Source: Azolla caroliniana
Taxonomy: Eukaryota; Polypodiophyta
Assembly: GCA_043228905.1 (NCBI GenBank)
Contig: JBHGNT010000001.1
Coordinates: forward strand, 3,348,001 to 3,412,000
Direction: 5' to 3'
DNA length: 64,000 bases
Below are positions 1 to 11,519 of the stretch, piece by piece (the stretch's first letter is position 1; every line of letters starts with the position of its first letter). The notes under the pieces are model-generated. The model ran no database searches and had not been told where the DNA came from. It was given only the letters and a program-made list of their open reading frames with translations. Both the position numbers and the translations under genes were made by a program.

Positions 1-2535
1 TGTCACTTTGCTTTTGTGTAAATTATGCCACATGCTTAATTATGGATACAAGACTACATAAATTGACAAAGATAGCACATAAGTATTCAATTATGTTCAA
101 ATCAGATATTGCCACTTGCGAAATCTTCAAACATAATATAACCATTGCTTAAAAACGAAATTATTGCCTTAGCCATGTAAAAAAGTATATTCTAATAAAA
201 AGCATAGTGAGAACACATTATTAGAAGTGTTTTAAGTTTTCGTGCTTTTTCAATGATGGGATAAAACCTAATTTGTTATGTAACCTTCTCATGACATGGT
301 AGGTTTACACTAATTTTCAAATCAAGAAGCGAATGATAAGTCCTAGACTTGTCATTCACTCGCATGCACTGTTTGTTTTGATGAACTTGATATCTATTTC
401 AAAGCCTTATCTTTCAACAGTAACTCTCTTAAAACACTTCCTTCATATTGGACAACTGTAGACTTATTCACAAAAACATTTCAACGTGTATTGCATGTAT
501 CACACCTATTAAATGTGAAACAGTCACCAATTTTAAACACTAAAGATTTGCAAGCTGAACCTACACATCCATTTCCCACTTCGAAATACAACTTTGATGT
601 TCAAAACATTTGAACTGCACACCTTGGAACTACAAAACCTTATATCATGGTTTTTTCCACATACCACAAGTTGTAGAATGTAATAGGTTGCCTATCAAAT
701 CCAAATTTTGGCACATTAGCTTAAGCAATCCAGTAAATGCAAAGGCATTCATTCCAATAATTGTAAAGCCCTTCATTTTTACCCTATTTAGATTTTTTTG
801 CTTCTCACAAGCAAACATGGAAGGATTGTAATCATTGTAAAAGCCACAACTCCCAAAAACTCAATATCATTCTTTGATAACACCGCTTCAATGAATCATC
901 TGCTAGGATGCAATAGATTGATATACAAGTTCTCATTGTCTAATCATGTGTTTTTAGGCATGTCATAATAAATAGTTGTTTTTAAATATTAACCTCCAAA
1001 GTCAAGATACTCAATAACCCATGTTCAATTCTTTTGCCATGAGTTGATTGATACACTAACAAGACAGATGAAGTTTTATTGGAGTACCGCAAAAAATGTG
1101 AAATAAGAAAAGTAAATATAATCATGCTACATTAAGAAGAAAAACTACGGGAAAAGTTCACAAAAAAAACATTAGAAGCAATTTTTCATGCTTACAAAAG
1201 ATGATACAAACACATAAAGAATAAACACATATTGGGCGTCCATGCTCAGACTTTCGTAGGTACACTTCCAATGAGCAGATACATATATTTAAGATTTCTA
1301 CCACAAAAATGAAAGAGAAAAAGAACAATTTCCAGTATAGCTAACAACAAGCATGGAGCAAATTAAATAGAACACATTCAACTTAACAGACATAAGAAAT
1401 GCATCTCTCTTGCAGATCATACTTCAAAATGTAAAGGCAGTTGTGAGATGGATCTTACTCCAAAAGTGGAATATAGCAAATCCAATAAGTAAAGCTGACA
1501 TGCATTCCGATGATTTCCGTGCATAAGATTGAACACAAGACAACGAAACAACTTCTTACATTTGTTGGCTTATATATCTCTTCTATCTCATTTATGATAT
1601 CATTGCAAACAAACACACTAACAACAGATGAAATAGAACAGATATACCAGCCCACAAACATATGAATTGCACTTTTCATATCACACGGTATATAATCATG
1701 CTCCTGAAGACAGAATGCACATTCATACCATGGATCTCACTCTATACGTAATATGGTAATTCAGAATAAAAAATGTGAATATGCATACTGGCATGCTTTC
1801 CATCAGACCCAGCAAAAAAATGAGGGAAATAAAGCATGAAAATTCTTGTTATCATCCAGGACAAGCACGAATGGAGCAGAATACAATGCCACAAATAGCA
1901 TGTCTGACATGACATACACTTGAACTTCTGAGGTGGGTATACATACTCATAAGATGGATCTCACTCCATAAGTCAGCTAATAAAAAATACTCAAGAGAAA
2001 AAGCCAATCGTCATGAATGTTGGTTCCAATAATATACTGCCCTAAAACTTTGAAACAAAGATACGCATCCTACTTATATCATCAAATCTGGAGACCACAT
2101 CTAGTTTTAAAGGATCAAAAGTTTAATCTGCACTTCTATATCTTGATTTTTTCTTAAGGTAAAAGGTAGAGCTCACCTGTCAACAACCTTTAGACCTCCA
2201 ACAAAATTTGAACTTTGCACGTCTTGCTGGTTTTAGACTTTGTTTCCAGTAGCATTCCCAGGTACAAACTCTTAGGACATCTTCTGGACAACCTCATACT
2301 AGCTGATATTGATTGGCATACATAGCAATGCTTCAGTTGCTGCTACAAACTGAAAACCAAACTCTTGGCAATGCACCTTTATGGCTAAGCAAACACAAGC
2401 TCCAAACCAAAGCTACTCGGTTATGCTGAAAAAATGAGGTCTTGAAGAAAGCGTAAAAGCCAAGTGAGTAAGGAAAGAAAAACATTCCAGAAAGCAAAAG
2501 TTACAAGAGTTTCATGGGCTCCTCTTCTCTCATAC
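1..2535. other. AT-rich 3' flank, no gene recognised
   Basis: No ORF here looks like a protein and no repeat boundary is clear. A motif close to GATGGATCTCACTCCA recurs near 1,446, 1,731 and 1,952, which suggests an old diverged tandem repeat. The end next to 2,535 should contain the 3' UTR of the CCCH gene. Confidence 0.5.
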
Positions 2536-5126
2536 CTACGCTGTATTATAACTACTGACATAGCCTGTCTGCTGGGTGGTGTAACCGGTAGCCCCGTAAT
2601 AAGTACTCACATCCCCAGTTTTAGGCTCAGTCTGGTTCTGGTAGTTTGTCGGAGTTCCATCTGGAGCATAGGATAAAGTCTGGTTTACACCTTGATAAGT
2701 GGGAGCACTCCCATAGTACTGAACACTTTGTTGCTGCTGAGATGGATCTGGGGTATAATGGGCTACATTAGTCTCGTTTTGTGCATATCCACTATCACTC
2801 GAATAATTTCCCATCCATTGAGCTGTTGGGTTAGGCTGCCCGTAGCCTTGAGCGGGGGCAGCAGTAGGGTTAGGCTGAGGATAGCTTTGATTGGGCTGAG
2901 CTGCTGCAGTAGGCTGAACATAGCTCTGAACCGGAGCTGCTAAATTAGGTTGAACATAGCTTTGCGGTTGAGCAGTTGCTACATTAGGTTGAACGTAACT
3001 TTGGTTGGGAACCACTACAGATGGAATAGGTCCTGTGGAGCCCATACCACTCCATTTATTCTCTTGATTCCAATAGTTGTAGTTTGTAGAATATCCATTT
3101 GTATTTCCTTGAGAGGTTCCATATGGGTTCGCAACCCCTCCAGCTCCTGGATAAGCATTTACATTTGTGGAAGACATAGGAAGGCCACCTGTGTTTGCAT
3201 AGTTTACTTGGCCTCCCCCATATGGATCAGTCTGACTCATCATGCCTGGTTCAGAATACATAGTTGGTGGTGCCATGTTGTTCGCAGCATAATTAGGACC
3301 TCCTGAGTACGGGCGTAATTCTGAAAATGAAAAACAAAAATCTCATTAATAAAAAATTAGGACCTCCTGAGTATGGGCATAATTCTGAAAGTGAAAATGA
3401 AAATCTCATTAATAAAAAAAACAATGTAAATAAATCATAAGAGAACGACAAGTAATTGCAACATAGGCACAACAAATACACAATCAAAGTTAAGACTCCA
3501 CTAACTGCCTGGCTCTCTGGGCAGTGGTAAGCATCTTGATAACTTATATATGCAGCAATTTCAGAATAAGTTTAGATCAAGTTCATGTTAGCATCAAATG
3601 GTGAAGAAATATGTTAAAGAAGAGGTGAAGGTACTCATGTGAGAGTTTGTAAGTGGAAGACAGGATAATGGAAAAGAAAGAATTGAAACTTTAATTTTCA
3701 GACATTGAATATGCCCAATGGTTGCTCAAAAACCACGTACTTTCAGATCCTCTTCATGTAAACATAATTTACAGGACAAGCAGCAACTTTAAATTAAAAG
3801 CAATAAAAAAATTGAGCTTTACAGGGAAGACCCTTTGAAACATATGTGACAAGATTGTGCCACATTTGATTTTTCTTCAATTTCAAGTGCATTGGGGGTT
3901 CATTCTTGTATTATTTACATTACATTACATTAGACTATAATTGAATATTTACTTCTGTACGAAGTGGGCATTAATAACTCTGCAAACTCATGTGCACTTA
4001 ACTTCATGCTATGTTAGTACATTTATTGTAACTAGATTTTCAGATTCATTTGTTGTAACTAGATTTATTGTAACTTCATTTATTTCAATTATTGTACATT
4101 TTCAGATTCATATTTGATATGCCAAATAAAGGATTTTAAACAAAACCAAGAATGTTGTTTGGCTTTCTTGACATAAGACGGATTGGAAATGTACCCCATA
4201 CAACAATGATTTCATCACAGGATCAAATAAAGGATCCTCGAAAGCAATAAGAACATACCTCCTTGACTACCTAGGTAAGAGTAGCAGTCTTAAAAGAAAT
4301 TACCTGTTTGACCATGTGCAAAATGGCATTTTTCTCCATAGCTGCAAATTTCCCCCTTCTCCCACCGGGCACAAATACGAGTCTTATAGTTTGGCCTTGA
4401 AGAAACACCATAGCTGGCAACACCAACAGAGGATCTCTCCACAACTTGATCACCATCATATCTTTGAGATTCCTCACCACCATGGGAGAACGTGCACCGT
4501 TCACCATAAGGACAATTTCCTTCAAAAAAGTACCTACAAGGTTTGCTACTCCTTCTAGGAGCTTCTGCTACAACTTTTCCTGAACTTAGATTAGACTTAG
4601 CTAACTCCTCCCATCCTGGTGGAGGTTTTCGTAGATCCTCGATCCCATGAGCAAAATGGCAGCGATCACTGAAGGTACAAGTTCCGAGCTTGAATTTCGT
4701 ACAGAGTTTTGTCTTGTAAAACAAAGCACCAGTTCCTGAACCTTTAGCAGAACCAGGAGCAAAACCTCCTCCTACTCCTAATCCTGTTCTTCCTCCTCCT
4801 TCTCCTGAACTAAAGCTCTGATTCTGTGAAACAGATCCATATCCATATCCATCACCGAAACCTCCATATCCTGCGTTAGATTGACCGTTCAAACTATCAC
4901 CTCCTTCCGTACCTTGTCCTCCATTGATAACCTTGGTTTCTGCAGGTGGTATATTACCGTAGCCAGAAGAAGCTTCTGCGGAGAGGAAGCCTGTAGAATC
5001 GGGCTTTGGCTTCTTGTATACAGATTCAGAGAGCGAAGAAGCGGGCCTTTTACGGGGCTCTTCTTCGTCTGCCCCTACAGTGCCATCGCTCCACCGCGAG
5101 GGTTTAGGATTTGCGGAGGAATCCAT
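2536..5126 (-). CDS. CCCH-type zinc finger protein, two exons
   Basis: The spliced product is 535 residues. Exon 1 is 5126-4304 and exon 2 is 3320-2536; the donor CAAACAG|GTAATT and acceptor TTTTCAG|AATTAC keep the frame. Three CCCH fingers are visible: residues about 142-160 and 197-215 (both C-x7-C-x5-C-x3-H) and 252-271 (C-x8-C-x5-C-x3-H). Proteins with such fingers usually bind RNA or regulate transcripts. The N-terminus is Gly/Ser-rich with a KKPKP stretch that could be a nuclear signal. The C-terminus, encoded by exon 2, is a low-complexity Q/P/Y-rich tail with five imperfect repeats built on QSYVQPN. The layout resembles plant C3H12/C3H39-like proteins, but the assignment to a subfamily is inference. 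The start is the first ATG of the open exon. A duplicated acceptor lies in the intron (see separate entry). Confidence 0.88.
3291..3417. repeat. 64-bp tandem duplication across the CCCH intron/exon junction
   Basis: Two copies with a 64-bp period (3291-3354 and 3355-3417) each contain the first about 30 bases of exon 2, the splice acceptor and some of the intron. The exon-proximal acceptor (exon starts at 3320) keeps the frame with exon 1. The distal copy has its own AG (exon would start at 3384), differs at a few bases, and shifts the frame because 64 is not a multiple of three. Confidence 0.85.
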
Positions 5127-5260
5127 GGCCGTATCCTGTGTCTATCTCTCTGTGTATCAGTCAGTGTCTGTGGCAGCAGAGTTTTAACACAGGTAAGAAG
5201 GAGAAGAGGCCTCTGTTCCTATAATAATTACATAAGACAACATACAAATACATATACATA

Positions 5261-5297
5261 TTCATACATACATACATACATACATACATACATACAA
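5261..5297. repeat. (CATA)n microsatellite in the CCCH gene 5' region
   Basis: About nine CATA units followed by imperfect ATACA units, roughly 140 bp upstream of the CCCH start codon. It lies in the likely 5' UTR or promoter. Confidence 0.85.
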
Positions 5298-6179
5298 TAC
5301 ATACAATACATATATAGGGTGTGGGGTGTGTGTTTCTGGTACATATATCCTCTGGTTTTGAGTTCAAATCTCACTTTCTTCACTTCGGCATATGGCTATA
5401 ATATAAGCCCACCACGTTTGTCTCTCTTCTCTCCGGACCGCACACACGCATCATCGGACATATAGGTCATTCCCACGGAAACATTGTAAAAAAAAAAAAG
5501 CAGTCAAAAAGCAAACTTCTTTTCCTATATGTACTTCGTTTCGAACTAGGGGTAGACACGAGTTCCTCTCATCTTAGTCTTTTTAAATACTCTTTTCCCG
5601 CCCTTCGTACATCAGCCTTTCAGTTCTTCTCCCCAATGTGATTGGGTAGGCGCGGGCGGGCAATGTAACGTCCCACGAGTATTTGACATTCCCAATCAAT
5701 GATACAACCCATGGATATGCTTGAGTCCACCACTTCACTCGCCATTTGGCGATGCCCATATCTACATTCAGATATATCTGCTCTATTTCTCTTCTTTCTT
5801 TGGCTCCAAATTTTGCTCCTGTTCATGCTCTGCTCATGCTTGTGCTCTTGTCCCAGTTCCGACTTTGGCTCCAAATTCTCCTTTTGCTCCCACTCTAGTA
5901 TTTTTGTTCATCTCCCTCCCCTAGGCTCTTGTCCTAGTTCATGATTTAGCTTTGATTTCTACTTAGCCTATTTGGACCAATGCGCTCAATACTTGAGAAT
6001 CATACAAGAAAAATATCCAAGTTCATGCTCCTCAAGTGGCTCCATTTCTAGAGGTTGCTCAACCCACCCTATTGTATATATGATCCCATCACATCCACCC
6101 CTCTCAAAAATCCATTACATTCACCTCACTCCTCATAAAACATGCCAATTCTAACGATGTCTTCGAACTGAGGAATGTG
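5298..6179. other. intergenic, no gene recognised
   Basis: This holds the probable promoter of the CCCH gene and then Pro/Ser-rich short ORFs around 5,700-5,950. Those could be the remains of a gag leading into the Gypsy fossil at 6.2 kb, but I see no diagnostic motif. Confidence 0.4.
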
Positions 6180-6640
6180 GATCGTTTGACCAAGCATTAG
6201 CCTTATGATGGCTCTATTGATATGGAGGGGGTACTTCACTCCCATTTGCACTAATTTATGAGCATTCTAAGCTTGAGATCATGGCCCTCAAAACTTACAT
6301 TGGTGAGACCATAAAAAAGGCTTCATCCACCATTCCAAGTCTCCCATTAGGTGCATGTGTATTGTTCATCAAGAAACCATTGACTAAGTCATTTATCTAT
6401 CAAGAGTTTCTATTCTTTACCAATGATCCATGGGCTTCTTGACCACCTCCGAACCACGAGAGTCTTCTCCAAATTTGATTGTTGTAGAACCTATACCTTA
6501 GTCCAAATGGAAGACGATGATCCACACCCACTTATGTGGACATTTTGAATATATATGTCCTTTAGCCTTACAAATGTACCACCTAAATTTCAATAAGTGA
6601 CAAATGACTTTTTTTTGTCTCGTGAAACTGTGCATACATC
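6180..6640 (+). pseudogene. decayed Ty3/Gypsy reverse transcriptase
   Basis: Conceptual translation, shifting between frames and through stops, gives blocks in the order expected for a Gypsy reverse transcriptase. These are RPYDGSID; LEIMALKTYIGETIKK; VLFIKKP; LLDHLRTTRVFSKFD followed by YTLVQMEDDD; and GHFEY followed by a relic of the PFGLxNAPxxFQ block. These match the family blocks (LExLKxYIxENLxKGFI, VLFVKKxDG, LLDRLRxARVFTKxDLRGAYN, GHFEYxVMPFGL). At least five stops and several frameshifts show it is long dead. No LTRs belonging to it are visible. Confidence 0.7.
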
Positions 6641-7107
6641 TTTGACATTATGACAAAACCATAGAGGTTCTAAACTAGGACAAATTGTCTAGTGTGTGAT
6701 AGTTCAACATCATTCCTCGCCTCTCTCAACTGTAAGCTCCCTCGATCTCTTCTCACCACTAACTCATAATTTATGACATACTACAATTATCATTAATCAA
6801 CGTATAGTCTAATCTCTATAAAAAGATAAAGCGACTTGGAAATGTCAACTGAGATCGCCAATATTTAGTTTTCCATGAAATCTACTAAAGTAGATCATAT
6901 AATGTTCATGGCTTGAGATAAAGCACTCAACGGGCTAGGGTAGCCCCAAAGCTTGACCAATTCCAAGGTAACTCCTAGTGACGTCTTTATCTCACACTCC
7001 CTTAATTATATTGGTCTACCCAAGTATATACTAACACAAATGAGTTAACAATTCTCCATTAAATGGTTAAAAAGTTCCTATTTTGGGTAGATGCCTATCA
7101 AACAAAA
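6641..7107. other. intergenic, possible continuation of the Gypsy fossil
   Basis: AT-rich and full of stops. Downstream RNase H or integrase blocks are expected here if the fossil continues, but I could not recognise them. Confidence 0.35.
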
Positions 7108-7622
7108 TGTTGGGAAAACCGGTCCCTCAAGAAGGGAAGAGCACGAAGTGTATTAGTGGACCTCAACTCGGCCGAAGCCGAAAAATCGACTAATCAAAAA
7201 TCGGATAATAATTTATTTCCGCCAATAGCCGAATCAACTGAATCCGATTGGGCTATATTTGTAAATAGCCCAACTTGTATATGAGTATAAATATATTTAG
7301 GGCAAGTAGTTAAAGATGTTGTTGATCATTATATTTGTAGTAGTTGGAGAAGGTAGTTGTCTCTATAACTAGAGTGAGAGAGAGAGTGAAGGAATGGGTA
7401 ACTTTGTAGCCATCAGTCGATGAAGAAGAGGTCAAGGTCGCTGCCTTGAATCCTCTTGTTGTACTCCTCCCCTTATAGTGATTCAGTTCGGAGTTTGTGG
7501 ACTCCACGTGGTTTTTCCCATTCGGGTTTTCCATGTTAAATATCTTGTGTCCAACTTTTCATTTTCTGTTCTCTCTCCTTTTGTACTTGAACCTCAGTTG
7601 TGGCCGAGACCCATTTTTAACA
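7108..7622 (+). mobile_element. solo LTR, Copia-type, with TSD CAAAA
   Basis: A 515-bp segment begins TGTTGGGAAAACC and ends TTTTTAACA. It is flanked by the identical 5-bp repeat CAAAA (7103-7107 and 7623-7627), which fixes both ends. A TATA box (TATAAATATA) lies near 7,287. The block with CCACGTGGTTTTTCC near the 3' end is typical of plant Copia LTRs. No coding sequence follows, so this is a solo LTR left by recombination between two LTRs. The plus orientation is inferred from the TATA box and the 3' block. Confidence 0.8.
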
Positions 7623-8357
7623 CAAAACATGTAGGAAGAATTCTACACTTTCAACATTGAAACCTACAACATCCATGCTAATATCTAAGGATGTTTTAAC
7701 ACACTAATCTAACATATGTGTCTATGATATGAAAGGCTTCTCATTCTATCACTTTAACCTATCTAAGGCCTAAGACTTTGGCCAGTTTCTCCTTGTGACT
7801 TGATAATGTCACAACATCCACCCCACCAAACTCGCACATCATAAGGTATGTGCCAAAGTGTGTCATGACAATGTATTGGCTAGTTAATAATCGTCACCCT
7901 CTTTGTCATATGACTTTTCTTGCTTGTCTTTTTATATTTATTTTTATTTTCCATACTTAAATATATCGATGTATTTTTACTTCTGTAGATAGGATACAAA
8001 CCATTATTCAATTTATTAGGTCCACCATTTCCACTTCTTTCACTTGATCCACCTAGTCTCAATTATCTAACATACATGTGCAAACCACCCAATCTACCAA
8101 GTTCTCCTCATAAATTCAACATTCATCAATTTTCCTTTCTGTGAATTATGTTTGTCAAGGTCATAGCTGACAACAAGATAGAATGATATAAGGGAATAAG
8201 AAAATGTGACGGAAATAAAATGAAATGTGATTATATTAACAAGAATAGTAGAATTACAAGAAGATGTTGAAGACTAGTATTGAACCGAACTTATTGTTCA
8301 TCAATGAGAAAACACTTTGTTATATAACATTGTTGGAGCCATGAAAGCTGAAATTTT
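7623..8357. other. intergenic, nothing recognised
   Basis: AT-rich sequence with only short random ORFs. Confidence 0.4.
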
Positions 8358-8520
8358 TAAACAAAACTACACCATAGTTTCCATTAAAAATCCAATAAGC
8401 GTATACAAAGCATATAAGGATACAATCTAGTGGAGGGTAAGATATGAGAGAAAAGGTATATCCCCCACTATGTCATAATTGAAACCAAACTCCACCTATG
8501 TAGGAAACACCCATGCAAGC
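8358..8520 (-). mobile_element. fragment of the LINE 3' end, second copy at 22.6 kb
   Basis: About 150 bases, beginning with AAACTACACCATAGTTTCC and including ATCCCCC and ATGTCATAATTGA, recur at 22,614-22,755. There they sit between a T-rich tract and a decayed LINE. The simplest reading is a short 5'-truncated LINE copy consisting only of the 3' UTR. No tail or target duplication is clear. Confidence 0.5.
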
Positions 8521-10480
8521 TGAATTTTCATTCCACCTATCATCATTTGGCATTCGGTTGAGCATGACATTTGGTGTTCATGCATTAGCCTATATAATGA
8601 GGGGCAATAATGCCCTAGCATCCATTAGAGGGACTTGTGTTGGCTTTCTTTGCCAACATGAGGTCTAGTCTTGATATTTATAATAGTTTGTTAGGGGCAC
8701 ATAGCTTCGTTCAAGTCCATTCATTTCAACACTTCTTCATGGGCACAACTAGTTGGTTGTCCTAGACAAAGTGATGGTGATAATCCATTACTTTCACTGC
8801 GCTTCTTGGTATGAAGATCTGTTGTTCTTATGGAATTCTCTAGTTACTTACGTTAGAGTAGGTAAGAACCCAAAATTGTGCAATTTGTTTCTCCCATCTT
8901 TGTTGCTTGTTAAGGTAGAGCCATTTGTTGCAAGGGATGAATGGTCTGACGGTTAGAGTTGTTTACTATATTGTTATGAGTGAGTTGTCTGGTGGCAAGG
9001 AAGCGTGTTCCTTGAATTTGGTGGTGACATATATAATGTAAAACGATAATTTATTGATTAAAGATTAGACATATATAATAAGGTTAATGGGTTCAATTCT
9101 CTTCAAATTATCTCATCATTCTATTGTTTTCCCTACTTCGTGTGGTCCCCCATCACTCTTTGTGTTGTCTTGAAGTCCCCAAAGTTCTTTCTCTCCATTT
9201 TGGATTTGTTTATTCTTTCTTTGCCCCTCAACCTCATCATTGGTTTCTTTCTTTTCATATTTGTTCTCAGACACCCTTTTGTCTTCTAGAAGCACTTTGC
9301 AACTTGGGTTCAATGCTTGCATGATATTCTTGTGACATATATTGAAACATCCCAAATCATTGTTAGAGTTCGAGTTTCAAACTAGGCCAATTGTATGTTG
9401 TCAAACTCAATCTTTCTTTTGTTTACATCAAACTTCTTCTTGTGTTTCATCCTCAACCATTTCATCTATGAGAACTAAGAGAAATTGGCACAAAACTTTT
9501 GCAATGTGTGTTTGGGCATTAACTGAATAGTCCCAATTCTCCATTCTTCTCCCTTGTTTGCTTCCTTTGCTCTTTTCTTCTCAAGGCTCTTCATGGATTA
9601 GGGATGAACCTTCCATTATGCCCATAGAGACATCAACCAAACCATCCCAAACTGTTGAGATTCCAATCTTCGAGTTTGTCAATGATTGTTACTCAATTTA
9701 GATTTCTCCTATACCCTCATTTTTCTTTGCTTCTTGCCTTCCTTATCTATTTCTTTTACTCTTCCGATGGCCTTAGCAAATGTTAGCTTTGTCTTGTTCA
9801 TTTTTCCCACTTTTCTTCATTTTCTTCATTTTCTTCATCACTTTTTCATTATCTTGGCTATCTTCTGTTGTTGGGTGGGGGTTGGAATCGTTCTGCTCCA
9901 CCCCCCTCTCAAGTTGGGGTTGAGCATGAGGAAGAGAGAGGGAGAGGGAAATAGAAACAGAGAGTGAGAGAAAGAGAGAGACACAAATTGGAGGGAAACT
10001 TCTTCAATTGCTTTTCATGCCCCATGGGTGGGGTTTATATATGTACAAGAGGTAATTGTTACAAATCAAGAGCATGAGGGTAGCTCCATAACCTTCTCCC
10101 CATTTACACACACTTCCTCATATGTGTACACATGCACACAAATGTGCATGTGCTCACATAGTCATGTCCATCCTGACATTCACACTCGTATACCTTACGT
10201 ATACACAACAACACAACTATAGTTCTCGCCCTCCCCGTACATCTCATACGGGTAACATCTTCTTTATATTGTCCCTTTGTTAAGTACATGTTGTATGTTT
10301 CACTACCCAACAAGATATCAATATTGGTACCAAGGATGCAGGTCTAAATCATAGTTCTAGCCATACTTCCCATTCGTGCCATACTCATATGTCAATATTC
10401 ATATCATACTCATACGTGAAAAGGCTCCAAGTAAGATGGTAATCCATACGCGATACATAGATATATGCATACAGTGTACA
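8521..10480. other. intergenic, nothing recognised
   Basis: There are only low-scoring ORFs, a C/T-rich tract with repeated TTCTTCATT near 9,815-9,840, and an AG-rich tract near 9,930-9,990. TGTTGGG/CCCAACA-like words near 10,305 hint at an LTR edge, but I could not find a partner edge. Confidence 0.35.
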
Positions 10481-10481
10481 T

Positions 10482-10539
<58 letters not shown>
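10481..10539. repeat. (GT)n(GA)n compound microsatellite
   Basis: About 12 GT units are followed directly by about 15 GA units. Confidence 0.95.
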
Positions 10540-10540
<1 letters not shown>

Positions 10541-10602
10541 CTTCTTCTTCTTCCTCTTCTGTTGTTACTACTGTTGCGTTTTTGTGATTGAATTACTATT
10601 GG

Positions 10603-11107
10603 CCATGGCAGAAGTTCCTCCTCCTCCTCTTCCACACCCCCCCAACCCCAACCCCAACCCCAACCTCAGACTCAACCTCTCTTAATCCATCTAAGCCAAC
10701 CACTGCATGAGAGCACCCCATGGGATCGTGTTATGGATGTTTTTAGAGTTGCCATATCCCGGCCAATTCCTCCCAAGACCATTGCCCTCTCCATTATCCA
10801 AGATGTTATGAAACCTCAAAAACAAACTATTCTTCACCAAGATGGGAATCAACTTTTGGAAAATGGTCTTAAAACCCTGTTTCGCGCTCCTCAGAATTAT
10901 GTTGAACACTCCTCGCTGCTCAGATTTCAGTTCGTGACTATTATCAGAAAAAAAATGAGCCAAAAAAAACCCAAAAGGAAAAAAAATAAAAATCCAAACG
11001 AATGTCGCGTTGTCGTGGAGGATTCCGGCAAAGGGAAGAAAAGCTCGTCAACAACGTGTGCTCGGATGCACGCAAAGGGAGTCCTTTGTATAAAAACATG
11101 TAAATAA
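10603..11107 (+). pseudogene. unrecognised broken ORF with a proline-rich start
   Basis: An ATG at 10,603 opens MAEVPPPPLPHPPN and stops soon after. A one-base shift at the C7 run near 10,637 joins it to a frame reading PQPQPQTQP, then LHESTPWDRVMDVFRVAIS, and on to a Lys-rich end near 11,107. The shift at a homopolymer suggests one broken ORF rather than two. No family is recognised. It could also be chance open sequence next to a microsatellite. Confidence 0.3.
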
Positions 11108-11519
11108 AGAGAGTATTAAATAAGTACAATACAACATAGTAATTAGTTACCTTTTGTGATCCCACGAAACGAAGGGAATAATAGGATATGATGGTAGGGA
11201 ATCGAGGGAATCTCTTACAAAAGTGGTTGCCATTACTTCGCATGTAACAACATCTCCTTGTGCTATAAAAGGGGAGGATCGAAACGGTGTTGGGAGGATC
11301 CTCGTTTTGGAAGGGAAGACATTGTCAGTTTGAGCTCTTGAGCGTCTGTTTCGTGTTCTATGTTTCCAGCTTTCTGCTCTACTCATTCGGTTAGGGAAGA
11401 GTAGGTCTCTGCTTGCAAAGGAAGCCCATGCGCTTCCGACTACAGAGTCACCTGTGTCTGTGTGAGCGGAGTTTGAAGTTTTGTCACTAGCCGAGTCCAG
11501 TTGTATTCTTTCTCTGTCT
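11108..11519. other. unassigned segment with a TATA-like CTATAAAAGG
   Basis: This GC-richer block lies immediately 3' of the last recognisable LINE-A coding sequence. CTATAAAAGGGG near 11,262 looks like a plant core promoter or LTR TATA box. Translation on the minus strand stays open through it, continuing from the zf-RVT region, but it no longer resembles that family. It may be the LINE 3' UTR or an inserted LTR fragment; I cannot decide. Confidence 0.3.

Noticed and set aside
2692-3306. plus-strand ORFs opposite the CCCH tail
   Set aside because: Shadows of the low-complexity exon 2 on the other strand.
10020-10330. Copia LTR edge suggested by CCCAACA near 10,312
   Set aside because: No matching opposite end, target duplication or primer site was found.
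10399-10635. ORF with SLSLSLSL and THTHTH runs
   Set aside because: Translation of the GT/GA microsatellite.
10640-10672. telomere-like CCCCAA repeats
   Set aside because: Only about four units in a proline-rich context; not the plant telomere repeat CCCTAAA.
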